Counted from the first letter of the stretch, positions 1 to 9,824 are shown. The stretch: DNA of 64,000 nucleotides from Oscillospiraceae bacterium (GCA_030625685.1 DAOUQJ010000001.1:124001-188000); one strand, 5' to 3'. The notes: generated from the sequence alone by a model not told the origin. Numbers and translations are program-made.

Positions 1-125
1 GAAAACAACAAAAGCAAGGTACGGAAAATAATATAACTTGTTACTTTTCAAATATGTCACTCCTAAAATATATAAATTAGCTATGCGCACAGCTCTTTTT
101 CTAATGAATTCTTTCTACTATTGGG

Positions 126-653
126 TTAAGACTTAAGCTTTATGGATAGGTATGCTGCCTTCCCTTTTTCTCCAATTGGACGATGATTTAAAAAATGTAT
201 TGTATTTGCGCTTTCAGTATTGTCTATCAGGTGTCCATTTGCATTGAATAGACGTTGTTTGCACCGATGCTGAAATAAATGCGTCCAGCTCGAATCTACT
301 GTCCTATCTGTAACACTGATTCCATCGAGTGTTTCAAAATGAGGACTATACGTACGTATTTCCATTAGATTATCATCTTTGAAAGAGAAATAAGTATAAA
401 TCGAAGCATCATCACCATCCAAGTAAGCATACATTTTTTCACTACCGTTTTCTCTGATTTTCTTGAAACTTGACGCGCTACCTAAACGTGATTGCACATC
501 ATCTATGCTCATATTAAGCGTTACGACAACATCAAGTTCAGTATTGTGTAATGACATAACATCAAAATCTACTTTTTCATCCGTATCTATAAGCAAAAAG
601 CCAATTAACAAAACAACACTTAATGGGATTACTATTTTTTTCAAATTGATCAT
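126..653 (-). CDS. Small membrane-anchored or secreted protein of unknown function
   Basis: The protein has 175 residues. A basic N-terminus (MINLKK) is followed by one hydrophobic segment at about residues 7-22, and the rest is soluble and probably extracytoplasmic. The stretch around residues 45-65 (MSIDDVQSRLG) followed by a strand-rich region resembles the loose SmpA/BamE-like fold of many small Gram-positive exported proteins, but this is a weak inference. The ribosome site before the ATG is poor. It belongs to the left chromosomal flank and has no obvious operon partner. Function unknown. Confidence 0.6.
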   Translation of the reverse strand: MINLKKIVIPLSVVLLIGFLLIDTDEKVDFDVMSLHNTELDVVVTLNMSIDDVQSRLGSASSFKKIRENGSEKMYAYLDGDDASIYTYFSFKDDNLMEIRTYSPHFETLDGISVTDRTVDSSWTHLFQHRCKQRLFNANGHLIDNTESANTIHFLNHRPIGEKGKAAYLSIKLKS

Positions 654-742
654 CCGTTCATTTCATCATCCATCATTCAAAAAATAATAGATTTTCCCCT
701 TTCCGATTATTTTCAATGATCCATATAATACAAGAAATCTGT

Positions 743-1894
743 TCAGCTTGGTAGTGGTTCATGTAGATGTTGATACTGACCAGTCTCGACATCTATAGTA
801 ATATGATAGATACCTTTTTCATGACTCACTTTTCTCTCTGCAGACAATGCATCTTCATTCAGAGTCATCGTGCAGAAAAATGTTTTCCCATCCTTCGAAA
901 AATACGGATCCTCTAACTTCCATGTGACATGAAAACCGATGAAGGGATCGCATATCCCAAGATCTACCCGTGTTATGCCCCCATCACGATGCAAAAAGTA
1001 GAAAGAAGATGATGCATGCATGGTGCCACCCCAATTCATTCGAACAAATGTGGCCTCAGGCCCCTCAATTCTAAATTTTTCAACATCGCCATAACCATTC
1101 ATTTTTGATGTATTTGTAATATTGTCTATATACCCCATTGCCTGTTCATAAGTAAACAGAGGCGTGACGTTATTTAGCTTCCGGCTTACTGGTGCATTTT
1201 CATAGAGACGTAAGAATGTGACAATACATTGTTCTATGGAATACTGTCCCTCTGGTGAAAAAGAGCCATCCTGCATGCCATTCATTACGTTCCACGATCC
1301 AAGTGCTCTAACACTCTGGATTGACCAGTCTGCAATATGAATCTCGTCCGAAAATCCTGTTTCTGTTTCTTCATCCGCTAATGTACCACCATAGATGACG
1401 TAAGAACGGGTCAGCATAACAGCTGCCTCCTGTCGGGTGATGAGCCCCTCTGGATCAAAAACCCCATTTCCTCTGCCTTCTACCACACCAAGATAATAGG
1501 CTATAGAATTATCCTTGTCATCATAGTCATCTACTCCATCGTTTTGTTTATCGGTAAATACATTGATCAAATTTCCATTAGCGTCTTTCTCTCCCAAGTA
1601 CAAAGAAACCATGCCTTGGAGACAAGGTCTGTCATAATGCTCTTGTACTGCAATAAATTGCATGGCTATTTTTCTAAAATCTTGTCGAGTAATTGGTTTT
1701 CTGTAGTCCTCAGGCAAATCATAATAGTCTGGAACCAGACCTAATTCCATTGCTTTCTCCACCTCATGTTGTGCCCAATGTGATACATACGGGGTGGGTC
1801 TTTCTGGGTCACCGGGATGGCTGTGGGCCGTGGCTGTGATTACAAATACAGCCGTAATCAATAGACCCACTAAACTAAGTTTTAACGCTTTCAT
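743..1894 (-). CDS. SLH-domain secreted protein
   Basis: A 383-residue exported protein. The ATG at 1894 (MKALKLSL) is preferred over an ATG nine codons upstream because AGAAAGGATA lies just before it. An N-terminal hydrophobic signal segment precedes three S-layer-homology-like repeats (roughly residues 35-85, 130-165 and 180-235). These contain typical pieces such as 'ITRQDFRKIAMQF', 'LITRQEAAVMLTR' and 'GSFSPEGQYS'. The C-terminal 140 residues form an unassigned domain. SLH repeats bind pyruvylated secondary wall polymers, so the product is probably attached to the cell wall. It stands alone in the chromosomal flank. Confidence 0.75.
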   Translation of the reverse strand: MKALKLSLVGLLITAVFVITATAHSHPGDPERPTPYVSHWAQHEVEKAMELGLVPDYYDLPEDYRKPITRQDFRKIAMQFIAVQEHYDRPCLQGMVSLYLGEKDANGNLINVFTDKQNDGVDDYDDKDNSIAYYLGVVEGRGNGVFDPEGLITRQEAAVMLTRSYVIYGGTLADEETETGFSDEIHIADWSIQSVRALGSWNVMNGMQDGSFSPEGQYSIEQCIVTFLRLYENAPVSRKLNNVTPLFTYEQAMGYIDNITNTSKMNGYGDVEKFRIEGPEATFVRMNWGGTMHASSSFYFLHRDGGITRVDLGICDPFIGFHVTWKLEDPYFSKDGKTFFCTMTLNEDALSAERKVSHEKGIYHITIDVETGQYQHLHEPLPS

Positions 1895-2143
1895 GTCTTT
1901 AGTTATCCTTTCTAAGTGCAAATAATCAATGGCAAAATATGGTTTATATTATTTTACCATAATTAAATCAAATTGTAAATTTTTGATTTTTTATAGATTA
2001 TTTTGTATGAATTTGACAAAATTAGTATGCTTTGTTATAAATATGTATGTGATTCATAGCGCTATGAAAAAAACATTAACTGATTATTAGTAGCGCACAT
2101 CATTTTTTATATACTAGATTCATCATATTAGAAGGAGATTACT

Positions 2144-3094
2144 ATGAAAATTGTATTAAGCAAACATTTTCACTCATTCATTGGGGGAATAAGTATTTTA
2201 CTCTTGATTACCTTACTTTTTACAGGGTGTATGCAATCATCAAACATCGAAGACAAGGAAATAGATACACCTTCTGGGGAATTGATCGTAAATCATGTAG
2301 ATGTGAAGAATGTCAAACAAGAGGCATCAGAAAATGAAGGAACAGCATCGTCTGTTCCATTTGGTTATATCCCAGATATCCTTTATTATAAGGGATTGGA
2401 TGCCAGCTCGGATTGCAGTGCTGCAAATTATGAATTTTCAATAGAAGATACGAATAAAATAAACTCTGTGATTGAAAAACTTGATTTTGAACATTGGGAA
2501 CAAAAAGAAGAAAATGAATCGAATGCTATGGTTTCTATTTCTCTATTCTATTACCAAGAATCGTCTATTGAACTATTGTGCGATGATTGGGCCATATTGC
2601 AGTATATTACCATGCCTTTTATGCAAACAAATCAGGTTGATTGCAATGCAAAGTATTATAAGATCCCGCAAGGTACGTATGAGCGTGTAGTAGCAGTCTT
2701 AAAAGAGTGTTCTGATGCATATATACAGTCACTGGATATACCTCCTAGAGACTTTTTGACTGCTTTCTTTTATAGTGATCATCCAGTTGCAGATTATGAT
2801 ACGTTTCACACCCCAATCAAGGACCACAGTATTGCTGATGAATTCATTACTGCTTTTGGATCAATTGAAACATGGGAAGAAATATCATCAGATAGTATAC
2901 CTGACGGATCATCTTATAAGGATGGATGTAGTTTTCATAATAGTACCTATGATGAAATTTCTGTAGGTTATTTAAATGGACGTGTTCTAATTCATTTCAT
3001 TGGAGCAAATGGGAAATCATATTATTATCTATCAGATGAAGACATTGACGAACCGTTAAAGGACTTAATCAAGAAATACGAATATAAGCGTTAA
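2144..3094 (+). CDS. Lipoprotein of unknown function
   Basis: A 316-residue lipoprotein. A strong AGAAGGAG ribosome site precedes the ATG. Residues 1-29 form a lipoprotein signal peptide ending in a clear lipobox (LFTGC), so Cys29 should be lipidated and the protein anchored outside the membrane. The mature part is acidic and rich in Tyr and Ser, with no catalytic motif I recognise. It is divergent from the SLH gene on its left and separated from the bacteriocin-like operon by about 600 bp. Function unknown. Confidence 0.75.
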   Translation: MKIVLSKHFHSFIGGISILLLITLLFTGCMQSSNIEDKEIDTPSGELIVNHVDVKNVKQEASENEGTASSVPFGYIPDILYYKGLDASSDCSAANYEFSIEDTNKINSVIEKLDFEHWEQKEENESNAMVSISLFYYQESSIELLCDDWAILQYITMPFMQTNQVDCNAKYYKIPQGTYERVVAVLKECSDAYIQSLDIPPRDFLTAFFYSDHPVADYDTFHTPIKDHSIADEFITAFGSIETWEEISSDSIPDGSSYKDGCSFHNSTYDEISVGYLNGRVLIHFIGANGKSYYYLSDEDIDEPLKDLIKKYEYKR

Positions 3095-3618
3095 TTATGA
3101 GATAGTTTTTCCATGATATTAGAATGAAAAAATAAATATATAACAAAAAAGAGCAATAGATTTGAGGGTTTAGCCTCTTATCTACTGGCATTCAACGCAA
3201 ATGTTTCTACTCATCAAGTTACTGACAAACAGGTTAGCATGTCATCAGCCAATTATATCTATACCGAACTCAGTAAATAATATAATTGCTCAAAGTGGTG
3301 TGCCCCATTTTATGAAACACTCCACTTTTAATGCTTGTTTTTTGTTGTCTAACAAGTCTGGAACTACATAAACTAATATGAGCGCATGGAAGTGAATGGC
3401 CGCTTTTCTTTAGCAAAGCGGAATTGCAACCTTGACCTCATCACCGCCTAACTAAAGGAAACCACCTTCCACTGCATTACAATATCCATTTTGAAGGCTA
3501 ATCTCAGGAAGATTACGTAAACCTTTTTGCTCCTTTGACATTGGCTGGTCGCTCAAATCTGTGTTGATTGAAAATTAGCGTTTATTTATTGTTCATTATT
3601 TGTAAAATAATACTTTAT
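3095..3618. other. Intergenic stretch with a terminator-like hairpin and possible gene debris
   Basis: No convincing gene. AAAGTGG and CCACTTT arms near 3293-3330 form a terminator-like hairpin followed by T-rich sequence, in the right place to end transcription before the bacteriocin-like operon. A short open plus-strand frame at about 3146-3280 ends in 'NYIYTELSK' and a stop but lacks a good start. It may be the tail of a decayed gene. Confidence 0.35.
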
Positions 3619-3647
3619 TTGACATTTTTTTCATTTTTTGTTAATCT
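3619..3647 (+). promoter_or_regulatory. Promoter of the bacteriocin-like operon
   Basis: TTGACA at 3619-3624 and TAATCT at 3642-3647 are separated by 17 bp, a good sigma-A-type promoter, about 45 bp upstream of the ATG at 3692. The spacer is a T-rich tract. Confidence 0.6.
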
Positions 3648-3691
3648 TTTGTCTGCGGTGAGAAGAATACATGATACAAAGGAGAAACACA

Positions 3692-4108
3692 ATGGATTAC
3701 ATGAAAATAGCTAAGCGTCTGGTTTGCACGACTCTTGCCAGCGCGGTCTTTCTGGGATTAAGCTTTAGTGCATCTGCGGCAGATGTTTTGAAACCGGGTA
3801 CAGGCAAGGTGGAACTTATGATGCAACCCCTTTCTCGTTCTCTTACTGTTGCGCTAGATGGATGGCGCGAAGTGAAAAACACACCTGGTCAACCAACAAA
3901 GGAGCGCGTTGGCGGATGGTCAACCTTAGTAGATGCCGCTGGTGGAGATGTATATCACAAGACAACAGCGCAATATGAGACTTTTACTGGTAAACCAATT
4001 GGTTCACAGTCTGTATGGGGATACGGTAAAGTCTATGCATATAGCGACTATGTACTTTATTATGGGGTCGCTGATTCTAGCTACGCAAGAGTTTATTATG
4101 ATTATTAA
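3692..4108 (+). CDS. Lactococcin 972-like secreted bacteriocin candidate
   Basis: A 138-residue precursor. The ATG at 3692 has AAAGGAG at the right spacing. A positively charged N-terminus, a hydrophobic core and 'SASA|AD' give a typical Sec signal peptide cleaved after about residue 28. The C-terminal part, with the segment 'SVWGYGKVYAYSDY' and the ending 'ARVYYDY', recalls the Gly/Trp/Tyr-rich beta-sheet peptide of the lactococcin 972 family, which targets lipid II and blocks septum formation. What supports this most is context: two FtsX-like permease genes and an ABC ATPase follow directly, as in lactococcin 972 loci. Sequence similarity is modest, so other secreted peptides remain possible. 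Confidence 0.6.
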   Translation: MDYMKIAKRLVCTTLASAVFLGLSFSASAADVLKPGTGKVELMMQPLSRSLTVALDGWREVKNTPGQPTKERVGGWSTLVDAAGGDVYHKTTAQYETFTGKPIGSQSVWGYGKVYAYSDYVLYYGVADSSYARVYYDY

Positions 4109-4167
4109 CTGAAGAACAACTTAGTAATTCTTCTCTCCGCGACTAAATTAAAAAGTTGGGATTAATT

Positions 4168-5172
4168 TTGAAAAAACCAATTTATGTTATTTCTGTTATA
4201 CTTACCATCATAATATCTTTTCTGACACTTGTACTCTTTTATTATACAAAGAATGTGCAGGCAATGGAACGATGCAGTATGAAACTTGTGCATTCTTATG
4301 CACAAAAAGTGAAGTTTGTGGACAATCCTCCCATGCCCGCACTTCAAGGATTACATGACGATCACGTGCCTTTTACTGCCTTATCAGGTAATGTTATGGA
4401 TTCTGATCTCATTGGCATCTTGTTTTATGGACCCTTTGATCGTCCACCTATGCAGGAGGGGCGTTTTTTTAATGATAGTGATTTCTTTCAACAACGTCAT
4501 CTGGCTGTTGTTGGGCAAAATATGAAAAATAATATCTATGATCAATACGGTGAACCATTGATTAACATAAATGGCATAAACTATTCCGTCATCGGGATTA
4601 TAGGAACCACTTTTTACACACCGATCAATGATTGCATCTACTACAATTTGGACAGCAACCAATCCATTGAATTAGTATACATGGATGCTCCTCGAAAAAA
4701 ACAAGTGGATGAATCAATCACAAAGTTGATGTCCTGTAGCAACTTCATAGAAATTGACGCCCCTCCAAGCGGGGTAAGTCGCTTGATGCATTATCAAAGT
4801 GGTAATTTGGCCTTTGCTGCATTCTTTCTTATCTTGCTCATCATTTTTTACCGATGCGTTGTAAAATTACAGTTTGATTCCATCCGTGAATTGTTAGAAA
4901 TTAAGCTGTTAATCGGAAAATCACCTCATTCTCTAGCTTTGCGATCCTCCTGTTTTATGACGGTTTCATCACTTTTTGCATTAACAATTACCTATTTGAT
5001 CGAAACACTGCTGTTTTCCAGTGGACTGTACAGCCTAACGGAACATTTGCTCATCGTTGATCGAATCCCGCTTGAGCACTCGCTCACTCTTATGTTCTTT
5101 GTGATTGTTTTACCTGCAGGGATATACAACTTTTTTTATACCAGAATGCGGCTGAGGGGGGCTTTTAGCTAA
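4168..5172 (+). CDS. FtsX/MacB-like permease, first half of a bacteriocin-associated ABC transporter
   Basis: A 334-residue integral membrane protein starting at TTG 4168 (an in-frame TTG lies at 4156). One transmembrane segment near the N-terminus (about 5-27) is followed by a large extracytoplasmic domain of about 180 residues. Three membrane segments follow at roughly 215-330. This is the topology of FtsX/MacB-type permeases. In lactococcin 972 loci the associated membrane protein is usually one protein of about 650-700 residues. Here it is divided over this gene and the next, whose ATG shares one base with this stop (TAATG), so translation is probably coupled. Likely role: self-immunity or export together with the ATPase. 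Confidence 0.6.
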   Translation: MKKPIYVISVILTIIISFLTLVLFYYTKNVQAMERCSMKLVHSYAQKVKFVDNPPMPALQGLHDDHVPFTALSGNVMDSDLIGILFYGPFDRPPMQEGRFFNDSDFFQQRHLAVVGQNMKNNIYDQYGEPLININGINYSVIGIIGTTFYTPINDCIYYNLDSNQSIELVYMDAPRKKQVDESITKLMSCSNFIEIDAPPSGVSRLMHYQSGNLAFAAFFLILLIIFYRCVVKLQFDSIRELLEIKLLIGKSPHSLALRSSCFMTVSSLFALTITYLIETLLFSSGLYSLTEHLLIVDRIPLEHSLTLMFFVIVLPAGIYNFFYTRMRLRGAFS

Positions 5173-6413
5173 TGCGTATATTTCAAAATTCTATAAGAAA
5201 ATTTTACTTAGTAATCTTATTTTTTCTTGCAGTGTTTCTTTTAGTTGGCATCAATATGATGAAAGGTATCACGCAAAACTATGATCATCGTGAAAACATA
5301 TATTCAGAAACATCAGAATTGACACCCATCCAGTACAAACTTGATTACTCTACGCTGTATGGACAAAAACTAGACGAAATGAAACTTGCCTACCAAAAGC
5401 TCAATGAAACACAGCTGTATTATGAGATTTGGGATCAGTTCCTGTACATAGAAAACTGTACTTTTGGTGAAAAGTTTCTATATTGTTATGAAGAAGGATA
5501 TTCTGACAGCAGTATTTATATGTTGGAGACAGAGGAAGGTGTCACCCCCCTTCATGCGATAAAAACGATGCAACTAAGCGAAAACTGTATGAACTTATTC
5601 CAAATTGATGTTTTAAAGGGACGAACTCTTGACAAGAGTGACATGGACTATGCCGATGGATCAACCATCCCTGTACTGATCGGCAGTGAGTACATAGGTA
5701 TTTTAAATGTCGGTGATGTATTCCATGGCTCATACATTTTGAAAGAATTTGATTTTGAGGTAGTCGGGATTTTAAAATCAGGCAGTAATATCACAGTCAG
5801 TAAGAATCCAAGCTATTTAGATCGATATATCATCATGCCTTTTTTAAATTTCAACCCAGCAAGCAATCCGGATGATGATACTTTTCAAGTGCGTCATTAT
5901 TCAAGCAAGTTAACTGGAAGCGTTCCGTTTGATGCGATGCAATCCATCAGCGCACAACTCATAACAATTAATTCACTGGGAATCGGAACATTATCAATCG
6001 CAGGAGAAGCACCTTTGGAAGGAATGTATACACAAATCATTCAAACAGTCGGTCTATCAACGCATTCACTCAAGGTGTTGCTGACTATTGTCGCTCTGAT
6101 TCTCTGTCCTGTACTGTTTTTTGTTTTTCTGCGAAGCAACTTTGACCTTTACGGCACAATGTTCATGCTTGGTTTTCCCATGCAAAAACTCCGACTTTAT
6201 ATCTGGCTCCAATTCATCGTTTTAATCATGGCGGCGTTGGGCAGTGTATGGATATATGGACTCTTTTCTCATACATCCTTTTACCTTCAAACCATTGTAA
6301 CAGGACTTGTCATGATCCTGATCGTAGGATGTCAACTGTTATTTTTATCAGCAAAGTCAATAATTTTATGGATGGGGAGTGGCAAACATGTTAAAATTAG
6401 ATCATATTTCTAA
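5172..6413 (+). CDS. FtsX/MacB-like permease, second half of the same transporter
   Basis: A 413-residue membrane protein with the same plan as its upstream neighbour. It has an N-terminal transmembrane helix (about 10-30), a long extracytoplasmic domain (about 35-290) and three membrane helices at the C-terminus (about 300-320, 340-360, 370-395). With the 334-residue partner it would form a heterodimeric permease of the MacB/LolCE kind. The 3' end overlaps the ATPase gene by 26 bp, indicating one operon. No residue pattern tells substrate from immunity function. Confidence 0.6.
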   Translation: MRIFQNSIRKFYLVILFFLAVFLLVGINMMKGITQNYDHRENIYSETSELTPIQYKLDYSTLYGQKLDEMKLAYQKLNETQLYYEIWDQFLYIENCTFGEKFLYCYEEGYSDSSIYMLETEEGVTPLHAIKTMQLSENCMNLFQIDVLKGRTLDKSDMDYADGSTIPVLIGSEYIGILNVGDVFHGSYILKEFDFEVVGILKSGSNITVSKNPSYLDRYIIMPFLNFNPASNPDDDTFQVRHYSSKLTGSVPFDAMQSISAQLITINSLGIGTLSIAGEAPLEGMYTQIIQTVGLSTHSLKVLLTIVALILCPVLFFVFLRSNFDLYGTMFMLGFPMQKLRLYIWLQFIVLIMAALGSVWIYGLFSHTSFYLQTIVTGLVMILIVGCQLLFLSAKSIILWMGSGKHVKIRSYF

Positions 6414-7065
6414 AAGTTATCACACTCGACACAGACAAAAATCCGTGCTAACTGACATTTCATTTGAAGTTCAAAAAGGAGAACGGCTCGTTATTATGGG
6501 TGAAAGCGGTTGTGGTAAAACAACGCTCTTAAATATCATTGCCGGGCTGATCCCTCCTGATTCCGGTTCATTATCCTGTTGCGACGAGCTCAAGCATACC
6601 ATCGATTTATCTAACGAACAGAAACGCGCAAACTATCGTTTCGACTATATTGGTATCATCCCACAAGGTGTTTGTCTCATCAATCAATATACCGTTATGA
6701 ATAATATTTGTTTTGTACTGCATCAACATAATATTTTGGCAGAGTCAGCGGTAAACAGAGCGCTGGACGCACTTCAGCAATTACAGATTGAAGACATTGC
6801 CGACGAGCCAGTTCATCTATTATCCATGGGACAAAAACAGCGTGTGGCCATTGCCCGCTCACTGGCTTTAGCACCTTCCATTATTTTAGCAGATGAGCCC
6901 ACAAGTGCTTTGGACCCTGTTTCCAGCCAATTAGTGTTAGAGGCATTAAATCGATCGGTTTCCACAATACTCATGGTTTCTCATGATCACAGTGTCACCT
7001 CAATCTGTCAACATGTATATGAACTGAAAAAGGCCTCGCAACAGACTCATTTTATCAGAAAATAA
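6388..7065 (+). CDS. ABC transporter ATP-binding protein of the bacteriocin-like operon
   Basis: A 225-residue MacB/LolD-type ATPase. Visible motifs are Walker A 'GESGCGKTT' (about residues 36-44), signature 'LSMGQKQRVAIARS', Walker B 'IILADEPTSALD' and the H-loop 'SHD'. The ATG at 6388 with GGGGAG upstream is preferred over the GTG at 6379. It powers the two FtsX-like proteins encoded just upstream. A family of such ATPases is known from lactococcin 972 loci, which fits the whole operon. Two hairpins follow the stop. Confidence 0.8.
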   Translation: MLKLDHISKSYHTRHRQKSVLTDISFEVQKGERLVIMGESGCGKTTLLNIIAGLIPPDSGSLSCCDELKHTIDLSNEQKRANYRFDYIGIIPQGVCLINQYTVMNNICFVLHQHNILAESAVNRALDALQQLQIEDIADEPVHLLSMGQKQRVAIARSLALAPSIILADEPTSALDPVSSQLVLEALNRSVSTILMVSHDHSVTSICQHVYELKKASQQTHFIRK

Positions 7066-7068
7066 GGT

Positions 7069-7193
7069 AAACTTGTTTTTGTGGGGATTCAGTTTCCGCA
7101 AAAAATCGAGGTTTACGTCCCGCATGTCGTGTCAACGAACTCACCAAAGCGTTTCTTTGACAGCCTAAGGACAGCTCTCAGAGCTGTCCTTTT
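7069..7193 (+). terminator. Tandem terminators after the bacteriocin-like operon
   Basis: The first hairpin (about 7069-7118) pairs GTAAAC, TTTTTG and GG with CC, CAAAAA and GTTTAC. The second is a compact Rho-independent terminator: AAGGACAGCTC (7167-7177), loop TCA, GAGCTGTCCTTTT (7181-7193). They lie between the operon and the recombinase end of the ICE. The ICE left end is probably in or near this stretch. Confidence 0.65.
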
Positions 7194-7254
7194 CGTTTTG
7201 TGAATTGTGAATTGTGAGGTTATATAAGATTTAAAAGTACTCCTATTTTACTTT

Positions 7255-8907
7255 TTAGTCATAGTAATCCACTTCTTGCTTTACAACTATTCCCGAGTGG
7301 AACTGTATTTCTAGTTTCATATTTTTGTGTACTCTTATAGATGATATGAGCCTTTTCACAAGGTCTTGGTCAAACTCCCGTACCTGTGGGTTTACTGTGG
7401 TAATTGCCTTATCGAGTTGTTCTACTCGTTCTTGATAGGACTCAGCTTTCCTCTGATTTTGTACTAGCCTTATTTTCGCTGTTTTTAGCTCGTTTATCTG
7501 TTTTGACAGTCGTTTATACTCATCATCAAACTCTTCGCTTACAGCTCCTTGTCTTACGTTATCTTCAATGAGATATAGCATCTGTTTCTGTAGCATATCT
7601 ATTTGTTCGTCATATTCAGTAGGCACTCCTTGAGTACTGTAACTTCCGATTACTCTTATCACATTATCTCGGAAGGTATCTATAAATTCACCTGTGTTTT
7701 CCACTACGTTATTTATGGCTTTCATAATGGCATCATGTAACTGTTCTTCTTTTAGTGTAGGAGAGTTTTGACATCTTGACTTTTTGCCATGTTTTAACCT
7801 ATCCTCACATCTCCACACCGCTGACTTATCTCCATATTTTGACCATATCTGTCTACGGTAGGCATGTCCGCATTCAGCACAAATGAGAAGCTCTGTAAGT
7901 ACATACTTTGAGCTGTATTTGCTTTTTTCTTTTTCTCCTTGATTTCTTTTACGGGTGACAGCAGATTTGTTTAAGCTTGCTCGTCTTGCTTTTTCTACCT
8001 GTACTTGTTTGAACAACTCTTTCGGTATAATTGCCTCATGGCTATCTTCCACATAATACTGTCTGACATATCCATCATTTATAACTCTTTTCTTGCTAAG
8101 AAAATCAACCGTGTAGGTCTTTTGCAAGAGTGCATCTCCACATAGCTTTTCATTAGATAGCATCTGATTTATAGTTCCTGGATGCCACTTATCAAGTCCA
8201 GTTACCGTTTTTATACCGTCTTGCTCAAGTCCTTTTGCTATCTGAATGATACTGTTGCCCTCAAGGTATTCTCGATAAATTCTTTTTACAATGACTGCTT
8301 CTTCAGGTACTACAACAAGATTTCCATCCTCGTCTTTGGTGTAGCCTAAGAATTTCTTATGGTTAACGGATATCTGCCCATTCTCAAATCTTCGAGTGAC
8401 ACCCCACCTTGTATTTTCACTGATGTTTCGGCTTTCCTCTTGAGCTTGACTGCTCAGTATCGTGATCAGCAGTTCTCCACCACTTTCCATGGTGTTAATA
8501 CCTTCTTTTTCAAATATGACAGGGATATTTTTCTCTTTGAGTTTTCGGATGTTTTGCAGAGCATCTACCGTATTCCTTGCAAATCTTGATACTGACTTTG
8601 TAAGTACCAAGTCTATCTTTCCATCTATACAAGCATCTATTAGTGCATTAAAATCATCACGCTTTGCAGTTTCTGTGGCACTTTTACCGTCATCCGCAAA
8701 TATGCCAGCACACTTCCAATTTGGGTTATTATTTATCTTGTTTGTGTAGTAATCTACTTGTGCCTCATAGCTGCCTTCTTGTTGTTCCAGCAATGTACTT
8801 ACTCGACAGTAGGCTGCTACTCTTAAGATTTTTTGTTCTACTCTAAGATTCCTGTCATACTTCATCTGTGGCGGTATGACTGCCACTTTCTTTTTTGCTA
8901 CAGCCAT
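7255..8907 (-). CDS. Large serine recombinase (third of three)
   Basis: A 550-residue site-specific recombinase. The N-terminal resolvase domain (about 30-175) has the catalytic serine in 'AAYCRVST' and the conserved 'SRFARNT' arginines. A recombinase domain follows (about 190-300). A zinc ribbon comes next ('CAECGHAYRR' with later Cys in 'WRCEDR' and 'SRCQN'). Last is a long coiled coil (about 415-505). Its 5' end overlaps the middle recombinase gene by 53 bp. Large serine recombinases integrate and excise ICEs at short 2-bp crossover cores. The gene ends about 60 bp from the last terminator of the flank, consistent with lying at the element end. Confidence 0.9.
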   Translation of the reverse strand: MAVAKKKVAVIPPQMKYDRNLRVEQKILRVAAYCRVSTLLEQQEGSYEAQVDYYTNKINNNPNWKCAGIFADDGKSATETAKRDDFNALIDACIDGKIDLVLTKSVSRFARNTVDALQNIRKLKEKNIPVIFEKEGINTMESGGELLITILSSQAQEESRNISENTRWGVTRRFENGQISVNHKKFLGYTKDEDGNLVVVPEEAVIVKRIYREYLEGNSIIQIAKGLEQDGIKTVTGLDKWHPGTINQMLSNEKLCGDALLQKTYTVDFLSKKRVINDGYVRQYYVEDSHEAIIPKELFKQVQVEKARRASLNKSAVTRKRNQGEKEKSKYSSKYVLTELLICAECGHAYRRQIWSKYGDKSAVWRCEDRLKHGKKSRCQNSPTLKEEQLHDAIMKAINNVVENTGEFIDTFRDNVIRVIGSYSTQGVPTEYDEQIDMLQKQMLYLIEDNVRQGAVSEEFDDEYKRLSKQINELKTAKIRLVQNQRKAESYQERVEQLDKAITTVNPQVREFDQDLVKRLISSIRVHKNMKLEIQFHSGIVVKQEVDYYD

Positions 8908-9820
8908 TATGATCTTCCTTTCTCTTGTATTCTAAAGTATCACTTACTTTTAAGCCATTAATAAACTGAGTTTCCACTCTGCCATCTTTATAGATAACTA
9001 TTTTACTTACTATCACACTGAAAATTTTCTCATCGAATCCTGTTAGCTTTTCTGTAAGCATTTCTTTAATGGTTTGTGTTCGCACCTCATAATCATTTAT
9101 CTTTGAGCTATTGTAGACGAGCTCTGCCCTTTTAAATATTAGTCGAGCCAACTCCTGTGATGAGAACTCACCATTTTCTTTTATTTCTCTGATACGCTTT
9201 TCCACCTCTGTGAGCTCTTTATTTGGCTTTATAATTTCTTTTGGTGGCCAATGATTAAGTAACTTGGGTCTGGCTATCAGTATATTTATAGCATTTAGAG
9301 CTACTGTCTTTAGCTCAGCTTCGAAATAAAATACATTGGTACACTTAACTCTGTTTTGGTAAATATATTTTTTACACTTCCATCGCACCTTTTCCCACGC
9401 CTTACCCGAATGCTCTATATATTTTCGATATGGTTCTCCACACTCACCACAGAATACTTTACTTGCAAAAATGTTTTTGTTCCTCGTACTATTAAGCTGA
9501 TGGGTTTTGCCAACTTGCTTTTCTTTATGTTTTCTCTTAGCTTGAACTCTTTGGTATTTTTCTTTTGTTATAAGTGGGGGATAGAATTCATCACCCATAT
9601 ATTTGGTGTTTTCTAAAATTTTCCCTACTGCACCATGGGTCCAGTTCGTTTTGTTATTGGCATTAGCTACTCGGCTTTCTTTTAAATTCTTTGCTATGCT
9701 CAACAATGATTTGCCTTTTAAGTATTCTGTGAATATCTTCTTTACAGTTTTAGATTTTTCTTTATCTATCTGTATTTTGCCATCAACCATCTTATAGCCA
9801 ATCGGCATATGAGTTTGCAT
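8855..9820 (-). CDS. Recombinase-like protein lacking the catalytic domain (second of three)
   Basis: A 321-residue protein that begins directly with the recombinase DNA-binding region ('MPIGYKMVDGKIQIDKEKSK'). A zinc ribbon follows ('CGECGEPYRK', 'WKCKKY', 'KCTN') and then a helical tail. The resolvase domain with its nucleophilic serine is absent, so it cannot cut DNA by itself. It is not an obvious wreck. The ATG at 9820 has a GAGGTGA ribosome site overlapping the stop of the upstream recombinase, and the frame is intact. It probably helps DNA binding or directionality in a three-protein recombinase complex. Confidence 0.8.
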   Translation of the reverse strand: MQTHMPIGYKMVDGKIQIDKEKSKTVKKIFTEYLKGKSLLSIAKNLKESRVANANNKTNWTHGAVGKILENTKYMGDEFYPPLITKEKYQRVQAKRKHKEKQVGKTHQLNSTRNKNIFASKVFCGECGEPYRKYIEHSGKAWEKVRWKCKKYIYQNRVKCTNVFYFEAELKTVALNAINILIARPKLLNHWPPKEIIKPNKELTEVEKRIREIKENGEFSSQELARLIFKRAELVYNSSKINDYEVRTQTIKEMLTEKLTGFDEKIFSVIVSKIVIYKDGRVETQFINGLKVSDTLEYKRKEDHNGCSKKESGSHTATDEV

Positions 9821-9824
9821 TATC

